From positions 372,001 to 436,000 of the forward strand of contig JAHRHY010000005.1 in the NCBI GenBank assembly GCA_019671135.1: a DNA stretch of 64,000 nucleotides, written 5' to 3'. The notes under the pieces were generated by a model, which was given only the letters and a program-made list of their open reading frames with translations, made no database searches and was not told the DNA's origin. Below, piece after piece: positions 12,115 to 22,088 of this stretch. The position numbers and the translations under genes were made by a program. The first letter of the stretch is position 1; every line of letters begins with the position of its first letter. This DNA is from Linnemannia hyalina (Eukaryota; Mortierellomycota; Mortierellomycetes; Mortierellales; Mortierellaceae).

Positions 12115-12270
12115 GATTTGAGATGCTCTGCCTTTACTGCTCCACTGCGCTGAGGTATGTGTTTACAACCGCGGCAAAAACCTGGTCAGCGAACATTGTG
12201 GAACCTGATACAATTATGAGCGAAACCGGGACTGCAGCTTCAAGCTGACTGGCACAAGTGTCCCAGGGAC
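12115..12270 (+). pseudogene. Probable decayed Cys-rich peptide copy
   Basis: The frame starting at about 12122 reads ALPLLLHCAEVCVYNRG, then SEHCGT, a TGA stop, then YNYERNRDC. The order and spacing match the array scaffold (C-x-C, CGxC, Cys). The second Cys of the CxC pair is Tyr, and the second Cys of CGxC is replaced by a TGA codon. No intact signal peptide or start remains. The match is short, so this is a moderate-confidence relic. Confidence 0.4.
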
Positions 12271-13198
12271 AGAGCGGCGCGTTGTTCGTCTTCATTACCC
12301 TTGGGCCGGTATTATTCTTTTGTATTGCATATCATTTTGAATAAACCTACTCAGATACTATTTAGCATAATATCGAATACCACTTGTTGAACGTCATGGG
12401 TGTGAACGGTGGATGCTGGACCCCCATTCATCTGCAACTTGGTAACCCCAAGGGAGTAGAGACTTGTGATAGGGGAGAAGCCATGGTCCCACTCGTTTGT
12501 GCCAACGATTGGCTTGTTCGTGATTGTTTTGATACACACATAACGACTAGTCCTCCTCAGGGTGAAGAGACATAGTGGTAGGGCGAAGAAACACGGTTGT
12601 AAGGTCAGGAAAGACCGTTTGTTCGTCAAGAAACACACCTTTTTCGTTCGACTGCCTTTTTTCGTGCAAATGCACCTTTTCAGCGTGCCAGGGAACCATT
12701 TTTCAATAAAACACTCTTTTGCTTTCAGGCCTTTCTCTTACAAGATAGTGACTATGAGAAGATGCGCTTTTACATACAATGGTGCCCCTCTTTCGCCTAG
12801 AGATGAGAAGTGCAGGACAAGACGGAACAATGAGCAGAGCGGGATGAGGTTGATGTCATCCCTATAGGTGGCAGGCAGGTTTGCCTCACACCAATTTACT
12901 GCAACTTTTTTTTTCTGGGATCTTGCGAAATGGATATACTTTGATCCTCGCCCGATTGGCATTGAGAATATATGTTGTTACTGCTGTGTCACACCAGTTG
13001 CTCTTGCCATCAGAGCTTGTATGTCCATTGAATTATGTTGTTTACTCGCTCTCGCGACGAAGGAAAGAAAGTACGGTCCATGGGCAATCATCAGTCGCGT
13101 TGACTCTGTGCTAAATATTATCTATCTGCGTCGGACCTACCAGACTCTCCCTTGCGCATTATAGGCGGTGCGACGACTTTGGATAGGATGCCGACGTC

Positions 13199-13209
13199 TA
13201 CGCCTCATC
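13199..13209 (+). promoter_or_regulatory. Shared upstream element TACGCCTCRTC (copy 2)
   Basis: TACGCCTCATC followed by a C/T tract. A second shared string, CACCTCCTACTCTTAG, lies at 13424–13439 and has a counterpart (CACCTCCTAACTTAAG) at 14885–14900 before the next copy. Confidence 0.4.
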
Positions 13210-13691
13210 TCTTTCTCATTCCTTTTCTTTCCCCCTTAGGTTTGTACTGATCTTACCATTCTATTATGCGGTGGAATAGTCTCGGATGCAAGGGTGTCTT
13301 TGGTTTGCAACATTCATTTGAATGAACCCACTCGCAAAAAAAAAGTAAGGGTTACATTTTCTCGCGTTTTGAATGAGGGAGGGAAAAGGCAACTGCAATG
13401 TGTGCAGGCGTGGGGCTGGTGATCACCTCCTACTCTTAGTGGATCATTATTTTCGGTCCATTTGTATGCCGAACAAGAAAAAGACAAGGTAAGATGAGGG
13501 GACAATACGGGCGTAGAAGACAGGGGAAGGGAATGGGTGATATTTGCTTTCAGTGGTGTGTAGTGTTCGTGCACCGCTTCGCGTTTTTTTTTGGAGGTAG
13601 TTATCAAGGGACGATTCTGACGTCTCATTTGTTCTAGAGAGAAAAGTATAGATCACAGTCCGGAAAGCAAAGCAAGAAGTGGGTGGCCAGG

Positions 13692-13698
13692 TATAAAA
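13692..13698 (+). promoter_or_regulatory. TATA box of peptide gene 2
   Basis: TATAAAA precedes the leader ACTAACTCAAGACAAGCCAA and a leader intron (donor TTCAAG|GTACACC at about 13802, acceptor TTCCTTAG at about 13932). Confidence 0.6.
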
Positions 13699-13950
13699 CC
13701 ATAACAGGTTCCCACTCAAATACGGTCAACTAACTCAAGACAAGCCAACTCCAGTCTACCACATCAAGCAAACGTCCTCCCTCTCAACGCTCTTTCCCTT
13801 CAAGGTACACCGCCCCATCCTTTGTACGCGGGGTCAGACCAAATGGTCAATATTGCACAGACCGCTAACCAACACATGCCTCCATCCTCCCCAAACCTAC
13901 TTTCCACCTAACCAACGGTCGCCATTTCCTTAGTCCGATCAAGAACCTCC

Positions 13951-14142
13951 ATGGCCCGCTCTACACTTCTTTTCGTCGTCTTTGTCGCCGTTGCTACGAT
14001 GATATCGTCCATGCTGCACGTCGTCCAGGCCGGCTATGAATGTGAATGCTTCTCTCCAGGGGCGTCTAGCATTCGTTGCGGACCTTGCAATGACCTCACC
14101 AATTGTGTCGAAAGACGTCAGGATGCCTGTCCCGATAACTAG
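13951..14142 (+). CDS. Small secreted Cys-rich peptide, array member 2
   Basis: A 63-residue precursor. The signal peptide (MARSTLLFVVFVAVATM...VVQA) is followed by a mature part of about 36 residues with six Cys: CEC, 9 residues, CGPC, 5 residues, Cys, 7 residues, Cys. It is a paralogue of the genes at 11615, 17463, 18672 and 21870; MAR/MTR/MVR at the start and the CGxC core are conserved while the loops differ. It has a leader intron whose acceptor lies about 20 bases before the ATG. A polyadenylation-like AATAAA is at about 14235. Function unknown. Confidence 0.77.
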   Translation: MARSTLLFVVFVAVATMISSMLHVVQAGYECECFSPGASSIRCGPCNDLTNCVERRQDACPDN

Positions 14143-14388
14143 AGTCTGGTGGTCTGCCGTGTTTTTGTCTCAGGTGTCCTCATAATTGAACACGTTTTTT
14201 TTTTGTTCATTCGCGCAACGCCTCTTGTAGTGCAAATAAATTAATTTTTTTTGTGCATTTGCTATTGTATTTCTCCAATGCAATGAAGAGGGATGTACCA
14301 CAATTAGTATCCGTAATTTTGGGAGACTCCTCAGTTAAAGAACTGATAGAAGGGGCTTTGCGGGCTCTCCTTGGAGAAGACAAAACTC

Positions 14389-14415
14389 TTTTTTTTTTTT
14401 TTTTTTTTTTTTTTT
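14389..14415. repeat. Poly-T run
   Basis: About 27 consecutive T in the space after peptide gene 2. Similar runs of about 22 C (17757–17778) and about 22 T (20020–20041) interrupt the array. Confidence 0.9.
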
Positions 14416-14747
14416 GGGGCTATGCTCTTTCTCCTGACAAATGGTTGTTACACCAGAAAATAAAACGAAGGATGGAGATGACGACGGATGGTACCACCGA
14501 AAAGTGAATGCGAAAAGACCCATGTCTGTGTTCATCATCGAAACATGTTTTTTTATCACAACCTTTGGTCATAGGGCGTTTTCGTAAGAGGGTGACAACC
14601 ATAGTTCACATTGTGCATAGTTGTCAAAGTCATCGTTCTATTTCCTGCTCTCATTTTTTTGAGGCTATGGATAACTCGGTGTGAATGGTGGGATCATTTC
14701 TCCTTGTCTAACTTGTCGCGAAGGATGAACGAATAGGAGCTGCATGC

Positions 14748-14758
14748 TACGCCTCGTC
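14748..14758 (+). promoter_or_regulatory. Shared upstream element TACGCCTCRTC (copy 3)
   Basis: TACGCCTCGTC followed by a T/C tract, about 415 bp before the TATA box of the pseudogene at 15390. CACCTCCTAACTTAAG follows at 14885. Confidence 0.4.
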
Positions 14759-15163
14759 TTTTCTTTTTCCATCCTTTTCCCTCCATCCATCGCCTATTCT
14801 CCTTGTTATAATGCTCTGTGTTAGGGATGGAGAGGGGAAAAGGAAAGGGCGATTCTCATTGGATTAAAGCATGGGCTGTGCACGCACCTCCTAACTTAAG
14901 TCTCTCCTACTGTGAGAAAAGGTGAAAAGAATAGGTGGATATGCTACTGCTCATTCTATACTCCAAATGCCTAAGGAGGTTTACTCAAACACCAAAGGGA
15001 ATACTAGTTTCCTTGGTTGCTTGATTGGCAGACGGAAATACTCATCGTTTTCATGTTTCCCAGATGAAGGGGAGTTCAGCCCCCTCTCTCCTTGACTTGC
15101 ATTCTACACAAAAGATGAATGCGAAAAAGGTCAAGAAGTGCAATGGTCCACATATTATTCGTG

Positions 15164-15171
15164 TATAAAAA
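15164..15171 (+). promoter_or_regulatory. TATA box of pseudogene copy 3
   Basis: TATAAAAA precedes a CAAG-rich leader (AACCAAGCTTAAGCAACC) and a leader intron ending in ATATCTAG shortly before the ATG. The promoter looks intact although the reading frame is broken. Confidence 0.55.
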
Positions 15172-15389
15172 GCCTGTGCTCGCCCTTTCTCTGAACTCAT
15201 CGAACCAAGCTTAAGCAACCAGGCTAAATCCAATTCAAGTCTACTATATTCAAGCACCTTTCTTGTCCCAGGTAACTCATGGCGTCTAGATACGTTGACA
15301 TACACATGTTCAACCCTTCAATCTGCTCCCTCACACCCACATCCAACTCCGTTTTTCATGTCTCAATATCTAGAAACTAAAGTCCAACA

Positions 15390-15563
15390 ATGGCCCGCAC
15401 TTCGTTTTTCCTTGCCGTCCTTGCCGTCATCGTTGCGATGACATCGTTCTTGATGCCAGCTGAAGCGGTCAATTGTGTCTGAAGAGCTGCCAGCGATGAC
15501 GCTTTCAGCGCAACTAGCGGCCCCTGCTCACCCGAAACTGCCGAATGCAGGAACGAACCTTAA
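15390..15563 (+). pseudogene. Cys-rich peptide copy 3, nonsense at a Cys position
   Basis: Starts MARTSFFLAVLAVIVAMTS with a good signal peptide and continues VNCV, then TGA at 15480 exactly where the second Cys of the CxC pair is expected. The same frame stays open past the stop (RAASDD ... TSGPC ... ECRNEP) to TAA at 15561. The first Cys of the CGxC motif is Ser (TSGPC). Two scaffold Cys are therefore lost, which favours a pseudogene over read-through. Promoter and leader intron are retained. Confidence 0.7.
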
Positions 15564-16494
15564 CCTCCTGGTTGATAAATAATCCCTAAGTTCCGCGAAA
15601 CGTTCCAACACAAACAAAACAGGATCCATCATTTTAGTCCCTTTTTTTACTTTTATCGCGCTCTGACCTCAAGCGTAGTGTGTGAGCGTGTGAAAATAAA
15701 AGGCGATCGTCAAATTTCAATTATGTTGTAGAAAGGAGTTGTGAAGACGGACCGTGGTGGCAGATGGCGGTACCCTACAGAACAAAGGATGCCTGTGCGA
15801 TAATTTGATTTCTTTTGCTTTTGAGCTCTAGAACAACGAACAAGGAGATCTGTACGTGAAAGGGAAGGACCTTCTAGAAGTTGGCATGCTTTTTTTTTGA
15901 CAGTCGTCCTTAGACCCCCTTTTTTTCCCTGTTTACCACTGCTTTCCATTTGTCTATCTGTATGCTCCCCCGTCTGTCTCACAGCTCTCCTGCCTTTTGT
16001 TGCGGTTGAGGGAACAGTATGTGTGCATTCATCCTATTTAACCCCACACATTGAAAGAGGTAAAAAAAAACAAAGGATGCCCATCCTCAGAGAGTGTGGA
16101 CCCTTGTCTTCGAGTTGCATGTCTCTACCCCAACCAGCGGTGACCCTCCTCTTGAGGTTCAGTTGCGCTTCTACCAAGGTGGTCTATTTCTCATCAATTT
16201 TGTGGGTGTAGTGTGACGGAAACTACCAAAAAAAATATGCAGTTAGAGGTGTGAACATCTCGAGAACCTCTTTCTTTGACTCGTACCTCAACCCAAGCAA
16301 CCAACTCAAGCCATGCACGTCCAACCAAGCCAAGCCAAACTTTCTCCCTTTCTCCCTCTCTCAAGGTAATCCTCGACCTTCTTTCACCGATGGTTTATGC
16401 ACACCCCTTTCTGTTTCTTTCGACACATGTATTCTCATTCAAAATACTAAGGCCATCTTGTGATCCTCATTGGAACCCCTTTGTTCAGACCAAG

Positions 16495-16711
16495 ATGGCC
16501 CGAACAAGCGCCCTTGTCACGATGTTTACTATTGTTATTACAAAGGTGGCGTCGTTATAGATCCTACTTACTATACAGGCCGAGATTGCGTGTCTCTGCG
16601 TTGGCGACAATAGTGACCTCAATTCTGGTCTTTGTACCAGCGAGGGATGAAAAATCGAGCTCTTGCTTCAATATTGGCGAGAAGGAGGCCTGTAAGGGAC
16701 CTACTAGCTAA
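16495..16711 (+). pseudogene. Cys-rich peptide copy 4, nonsense and frameshift
   Basis: Begins MARTSALVTMFTIVITKVASL and meets TAG at 16558 inside the signal region. The same frame then reads EIACLCVGDN ... GLCTSEG up to a TGA at 16648. The +1 frame carries the expected C-terminal part (SSSCFNIGEKEACKGPTS, stop at 16709). The C-x-C pair and the late Cys are recognisable. A leader intron (CTCAAG|GTAATCC to TTGTTCAG) ends six bases before the ATG. No clear TATA box is seen upstream. Confidence 0.65.
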
Positions 16712-17462
16712 GTACAACAGCACTCGATGGCTGCTAGACAGGGAGTAGTTGTCTCATAATACACTTAGTACGACCAATGAGGAAATGGAGAATCAAGTTG
16801 TTAGCGATGGTTGCAGGGAGGATATGATTCTAGACTTGCAGACGAATGAGACTGGCCTAGACAAGAGCTGCTAGATCGAACGAGATCGGAGGCATGAATA
16901 GGCAAGGGAATCATTCTTGGAGTGTCCAATGGCCACCTTCGACATGGTCTGTTCGCCACTGTTGAGTGGACGCTACGTGTATTATATCTGAGTAGCCCAT
17001 ACAAGATGGTAGGCGCCAGGTGATACCCGAGCTTAATTCCTTGCTACAATTTTCCTACTGGCGAAGAGGCATGCACCGTGGAGACATTGAACCAATTGCG
17101 TTTGGGCCACATTCCAATTGGACCCTAGTCCTTTTTCATTATTTTTTTTGGATGCGTTCTAGACAAACAAGGGTGCAGAAGTCGATATATTTAAGAAGCT
17201 CATGAATCCAGGTTGGTACCCAAAAACATTCATCAACGTAGTCATCGACAACAACAAACCAAGCTTACAAAACTCCATTACCTTACTATCTCAAGCATCC
17301 CTCCCAAAAGGTACACCCTTCTTGTGACTTACTGCATCTCCTACTATCCCTTTTAGCACTTAAATGAAGGCCTTGTTCTTTCTTTCTGCTCTTGGTCACA
17401 TATGCATCAGTTTCTCACCCTCTCCATTCCTCAGTTCTCTTAAATCCTCTTTTTAAGTCATC

Positions 17463-17738
17463 ATGACCCGCTTGAACTTCTTTATCGTAGTTATCATCGC
17501 TGTTGCTGCCTTGACATCGTCGGTGTCGGCATTGCCAGTCGAAGATCCCACCGCACCAGTCGAAGATCCCACCGCGCCAGTCGAACCCGCCCGCGGTCCA
17601 GGGCCTGGCCATGGTCCAGAGCATGGCGCTTTCTGTGCCTGTAACAACAGGTACAGGTATAGCAGCCACTGCGGCAGCTGCAGCAGAGAAGAGCTCCATG
17701 GGGGCTGCCACTTTGAGTGGAGCCCACGTTGTCACTAA
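17463..17738 (+). CDS. Small secreted Cys-rich peptide with repeat pro-region, array member 5
   Basis: A 91-residue precursor, the longest of the array. The signal peptide (MTRLNFFIVVIIAVAAL...VSA) is followed by an acidic, proline-rich pro-region with a tandem copy of VEDPTAP and a Gly/Pro/His stretch (RGPGPGHGPEHG). The C-terminal domain has the array scaffold: CAC, 9 residues, CGSC, 8 residues, Cys, 7 residues, Cys. It has a TATA-like ATATATTTAAG at about 17185 and a leader intron (AAAAG|GTACACC to TTTTTAAG) ending five bases before the ATG. A run of about 22 C follows the stop within 20 bases. Function unknown; the pro-region is absent or shorter in the other copies. Confidence 0.75.
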   Translation: MTRLNFFIVVIIAVAALTSSVSALPVEDPTAPVEDPTAPVEPARGPGPGHGPEHGAFCACNNRYRYSSHCGSCSREELHGGCHFEWSPRCH

Positions 17739-17756
17739 AAGAGGGCAACACGCCGT

Positions 17757-17778
17757 CCCCCCCCCCCCCCCCCCCCCC
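17757..17778. repeat. Poly-C run
   Basis: About 22 consecutive C directly downstream of the peptide gene ending at 17738. Confidence 0.9.
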
Positions 17779-18671
17779 AAGCACACAAAAAAAAATCAAT
17801 TTTTCGATTCCGTCTATTGAGCAATCCATGTTGCCCAACAATGTATATAGCGCAAATAAAAATAAACATCTCGTTCTGTTTTCTGAGGGTGTTTTGGTTG
17901 TGATGCAGTGATATTTGTTCCTCTCGTTTCCTTTCTTTGTGTGTTCATGAGGGATGGTAGTATTGTGAGGATGTGAGGGTGTTTGTTCGTGCACCTTTCA
18001 TTCAAAGGATATATGCAACGAGAAGAAGAAAGTGGAAAATGAAATGGGATGTGATTTAGGGGCTCTGCTCCGTTGGTCGTGAACTCGTGTATCAACCATA
18101 ACGAGCGCGGTTTCTCATCTGACCAGAAACGAATATTGGGCGACAGGAATGATAAAGATACAAGGCGCACAAACACGTAGCATCTTCTCTTTATCCGAAT
18201 GCATATTTTGTATTCATAGTGTCAAATGGCACTGCGAATCCTTTGCGACCCCCTACTTTTAGCGCAGTTCATGCCTGGTACACGAAGGAGATTGACCCTT
18301 TTCCATTCACTTGTTAACTCGCAAAAGGTTGTTTGAGATGTACGCCGCTTGTGAAATGGCGACAACGAATCGGCCATTGGATGCCTGTCTTGTTCAAATC
18401 CCTCATTGCGCTTTGTTCTTTTCACAACCTTGTATTTAAATAGTAAGAGGGCGTCAGGTTCGGCAACCAAACAACTACAGAAAGCAAACAGGTCAACCAA
18501 AGTCAGGTCTGATAGCTCCTTTGCGCTCCAAGCAACACCTCAGAAAAAAAGTACATCGTTGCCCTATAGTCATCGTGCACTGTAACTAGGGCCCTAACTG
18601 CAACCCTCTTTTTCCTACTTTGTTAATCTCGCCGCTCACCCTAATTTCCTCCACTGCACAATCTAGTTCCT

Positions 18672-18887
18672 ATGGTTCGTATTTGCTCTCTTACACTTCT
18701 CGTCGTCATTGCTACCATAATGCCGTTGTCGTTGGCAAAGCCACTGCCAACGGACCTTTCCACTGTGCAGACAGGAATTATATGTGCATGCGACTTGGCC
18801 GGATGGGACCATCATTGCGGTTGCTGCACTAGTGATGAAATTTTGATAGGCTGCCAGCCGCAACAAAGCAGGGCCTGTGCAAATTAG
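18672..18887 (+). CDS. Small secreted Cys-rich peptide, array member 6
   Basis: A 71-residue precursor. The signal peptide MVRICSLTLLVVIATIMPLSLA is followed by a short spacer (KPLPTDLSTVQTG) and the scaffold CAC, 8 residues, CGCC, 8 residues, Cys, 7 residues, Cys. It has seven Cys because the CGxC core is CGCC, so one may be unpaired or support a dimer. A TATA-like TATTTAAAT lies at about 18433 and the leader intron acceptor AATCTAG lies five bases before the ATG. An AATAAAG signal occurs at about 18982. Function unknown. Confidence 0.75.
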   Translation: MVRICSLTLLVVIATIMPLSLAKPLPTDLSTVQTGIICACDLAGWDHHCGCCTSDEILIGCQPQQSRACAN

Positions 18888-19349
18888 ACACAATCAGTAC
18901 ATGCCTCAAACTGCAGCATCCTTTTTTTTTTTTCTTTCATCCGCTCTCTCTTTCCCTCTCCGCAACAAAATATATACCCGCAATAAAGTATCTCTTCTGT
19001 ATGATTCGATTCATCTCCAACTCCTCTTGTAGTGAAGGTCGTGTTTGTTGCGTGGACAAAGCAGATTCGATGCATACAAATTCTTTGTCTCATCTCTCCC
19101 GCTTAATCCCTCTTGCTTGTTTTTTTTCCAATGGGAAAGGAGAAATCGAGGCAACGCTTGTGCGGATCTCTTTTCATTGGTAGCCATCAAACCCCATCGC
19201 ACCGCAAATAAAAAAATGAAGAGCAAACTCCGATAAGTTATCACCAACGATGATCAATCGGCAAATTAAAAAAACCCTCCCTCGCCCCCGAATGATCAAA
19301 TCCTCTTCGCCCCAATTGATCCGCCTATTGGTGTTCTTGTCGCTTCGGG

Positions 19350-19620
19350 TATATAACCTCGATCCGCATCTTTTTTTTTTATCTACACCATCCAGAACCG
19401 AGTCAACACGAGTAACACCACCATCTCCTCCCCCTCCTCCTCCTTCTCCTTCTCTTCAAACATTTCTTCAAGGTAACCACATTTCTTCCTCTATCTCCTT
19501 CCGCACCCTCAAGCATGCAAACAGGTGCACTTTTACTTCCTTAATAATCAGACCTGCCTTTTTCTTCAGTGCACTCGTACGTCAAATCTCCTATATGTAT
19601 CAACCCGTTCGCATGTAAAT
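19350..19620 (+). promoter_or_regulatory. Orphan array-type promoter, leader and leader intron
   Basis: TATATAA at 19350 is followed by a leader, a donor TTCAAG|GTAACCAC at about 19471 and an acceptor TTTCTTCAG at about 19569, the same layout as the peptide genes. No MAR/MTR start or Cys scaffold follows; the first ATG reads seven codons. I read it as an array unit that lost its coding part. A frame from 19914 with a good signal peptide (MDFTTIFLLLLVPTC) runs into the poly-T tract at 20020 and is not supported as a gene. Confidence 0.4.
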
Positions 19621-20628
19621 GTGTGCCTCTGTGTGTGTGTGAGCCGTAGTTTATCTACCCAATCTTTGGAACAGGTAGAGGATGCGCGTTCTTGTTCCTT
19701 CATCATCTTGCATCCGCCCTTTGGTTTAGAACATCCACACTCCCTTGCACTTTTTCCCACTTTGCATTTTGCATTTTGCCTAGCTCTATTTGACCCCCTA
19801 TCTTGTCCTCTGTCTTCTCTCTCTCTCTCTCTCTCTCAGTATTTGCTTTTATTGAGGGAGTGAAGGGAAAAGGAAGACGAGGGATCCACTTTAGACACAA
19901 AGCACATTCAGCCATGGATTTCACTACTATATTTCTTTTATTATTGGTCCCCACGTGCTTGTTGAACGCAAGGGCGGGAGAGATCCAGCGCAGGCACTGC
20001 TTCTTGTCAGCTCCCTTCCTTTTTTTTTTTTTTTTTTTTTTAGATCAATGGATAGTTACATCCCGGGAGCAACGGAATGTGAACAAGAGTGAAGACATGG
20101 GCGAGGAATATGCACGTATACGAAAACTCAAAGGGACACCAGACTGATGGGGCACAGTAGGTAAAACGTTCAAAAAATTGCCTGCCAAGTGTTATGCAAC
20201 CCAAAAGCATTCTTGTGCATTGTGTTCCTTTCATGCTCACCTTTGGGAGGGGTCAGAAGGTACGACTGGGTCGTGTATACATCTCACTCACTCTTTCTTT
20301 GTTTCCTTTTTGACAATCATTTTTGAGGAGTCAAGAGGGTACACATGAAGGTGTTCTAACTATCATCGCGACCACTCATCTTAGGGTATTTGCATGCATT
20401 TAACCCGTTCTTTTTTCTATAGGAAATCGTATCTGTTGTCTAGGGGAGATAGCCAAACCAAGTTACGCAAATGCTTGGTTCCTCCCATTTACCCCCCTCC
20501 CTTGTCACCCCCATTTGTTAGCTGTACTCTAAGGTTCATATTGTCGATCCCCATTCACTTGGACATATCTGAACCAAACATCAAAGAAAAAACTTAAGAG
20601 CAAAATGAAACCCATCTCCTCCGTAATG

Positions 20629-20635
20629 TATAAAG
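20629..20635 (+). promoter_or_regulatory. TATA box of pseudogene copy 8
   Basis: TATAAAG precedes a CAACCACAATCAACC-type leader; an acceptor-like AACTAACTAG lies six bases before the ATG at 20886. Confidence 0.45.
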
Positions 20636-20885
20636 AAGAGCGATTTATATCGATTCCACCACATTCAACCACAATCAACCACAACGGCAATAAGCATTAC
20701 TTCTCCACAAAGGCAGAACTAAAAGGAAAGCTCACCTCATAGCGCCATTGGCCTCTCCTACACACCGCACATTTGCCTCACACATTTTTTTTTCGATACG
20801 AACGCGCCACTGTTTCGTGCGCTGCCCTATCATAGAACGCTATGGGCTCTCACAATCCACATCAACAACAACTAACTAGCAAAAA

Positions 20886-21103
20886 ATGGGTCGAGCAACG
20901 TATATCTCCGCCAGGTGCTTTGCCTTCGTCGCCGCCGATGGATTGTTGGAATTGTCGACCCTGATGCCAGCCACGGTAGACGCGGAGACAGAATGTATAT
21001 GTCCCCTTGGCATTTGACAAATTATACTGACCATTGTAGCTATTGTAAGGCCACGGACAAGTTTCATGGCTGCAAGGATGGCAACACAGAGACATGTTCT
21101 TGA
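20886..21103 (+). pseudogene. Cys-rich peptide copy, frameshifted
   Basis: Starts MGRATYISARC, continues through a signal-like region to DAETECICPLGI (the C-x-C pair) and stops at TGA 21015. The +2 frame supplies the rest of the scaffold: HCSYC, 8 residues, Cys, 7 residues, Cys, ending CS at 21103. A small indel between the C-x-C pair and the CxxC core explains both frames. Alternatively an unrecognised mini-intron could join them. It sits in line with the other copies, on the same strand. Confidence 0.6.
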
Positions 21104-21869
21104 ACAAGTAGGGAATGCCATGGATCCATTTGGGCAACACATTTTTTTTTCACCCATTGTGCGCACTCTCCTTTACTTTTACATTTCTTTTCCTCGCCCC
21201 TACCTCCAATAAACATTGAACAGAAAGACGAAAGTGTTTGTGACTGAGGGGCTAGGGTGGCAGAATGGGTCTGTCGCTCTTGCCTTTTGTCCTCAACAAA
21301 ACCTTGTTCCTGTGGCGAGTCTCTTTGTCTCATTAATCGCCAATATGCCTCACTCCCCTTTTTCTTTTCTTACAGGTCGCGAGCAGTACCCAATTGGCCA
21401 TCTCTTCCTCTGTTCCATTTTTCTTAGTTATCATGTTGAACAAACGTCATAGGCACTGTTATCTTGTGGTTGTTCAAAGGGGAGGGAGATGTAGGAAAAG
21501 GTAGAAGGGAGAGAGAAGGTGATCGAACCGGTCCCTGAATCTTTCTTGTAAGATGAAAGCAAAACACGAGAGGAAAAAAAAATCCTCGTGCCAGACTGGT
21601 GTCTTGGTTTGACCGATCCTCATCCCACGTTAGACGAGAACGGAGGAAGAAAAAAAAAAGATATACTTAAAAATACGAAGTAAACGCTTTCTTGACCTTC
21701 AATCCTTTCAACAACAACCAACCCAAATCGAACATTTACCTTGCTCAAGGTACCGTTTTACCTCGCTACACTCGCTCGCTTCGAACAATACCCCTCCGCA
21801 GTGTCTATTTGGCCATTTGCTTATTGAGGATGTCGCCTATTCCCTCAAATCTTTAGGGCATTGTACAAA

Positions 21870-22088
21870 ATGACAAGAACGAAGTCCTTCTCTATAAGTT
21901 TCATCGTTCTCGTCGCAGCAGCAATGGCCGTACTGTCTCTGATATGGTTGCCGATGGGTGTGATGGGGGACAACTGGGCATGTGTTTGCTTTTCAAAAGG
22001 AGCCAAAAGGGTCGCCCATTGTGGCAGGTGCAGCGACTGTGATCCAAGCAACTGTTATAGTCAAGCGGCAGAGTCCAGGTGTAGCTGA
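21870..22088 (+). CDS. Small secreted Cys-rich peptide, array member 9
   Basis: About 72 residues from the ATG (MTRTKSFSISFIVLVAAAM...). The signal peptide ends near GVMG|DNWAC. The scaffold is CVC, 10 residues, CGRC, then an extra Cys in SDC, then Cys and a near-terminal Cys, seven in total. The leader intron runs from CTCAAG|GTACCG (about 21749) to ATCTTTAG, about 14 bases before the ATG. This is the last recognisable unit of the array; the mobile-element region follows. Function unknown. Confidence 0.75.
   Translation: MTRTKSFSISFIVLVAAAMAVLSLIWLPMGVMGDNWACVCFSKGAKRVAHCGRCSDCDPSNCYSQAAESRCS

Noticed and set aside
15390..15563. Selenoprotein instead of pseudogene
   Set aside because: A second scaffold Cys is also lost, no SECIS-like hairpin was obvious by eye, and neighbouring copies decay by ordinary lesions; kept only as a minor alternative.
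19914..20050. Secreted small protein starting MDFTTIFLLLLVPTC
   Set aside because: The signal peptide is good but the frame runs into a poly-T tract, contains none of the array Cys scaffold, and has no clear end before low-complexity sequence.
21510..21535. GGTTCGATC on the minus strand, resembling a tRNA B box
   Set aside because: No cloverleaf can be drawn with the surrounding bases.
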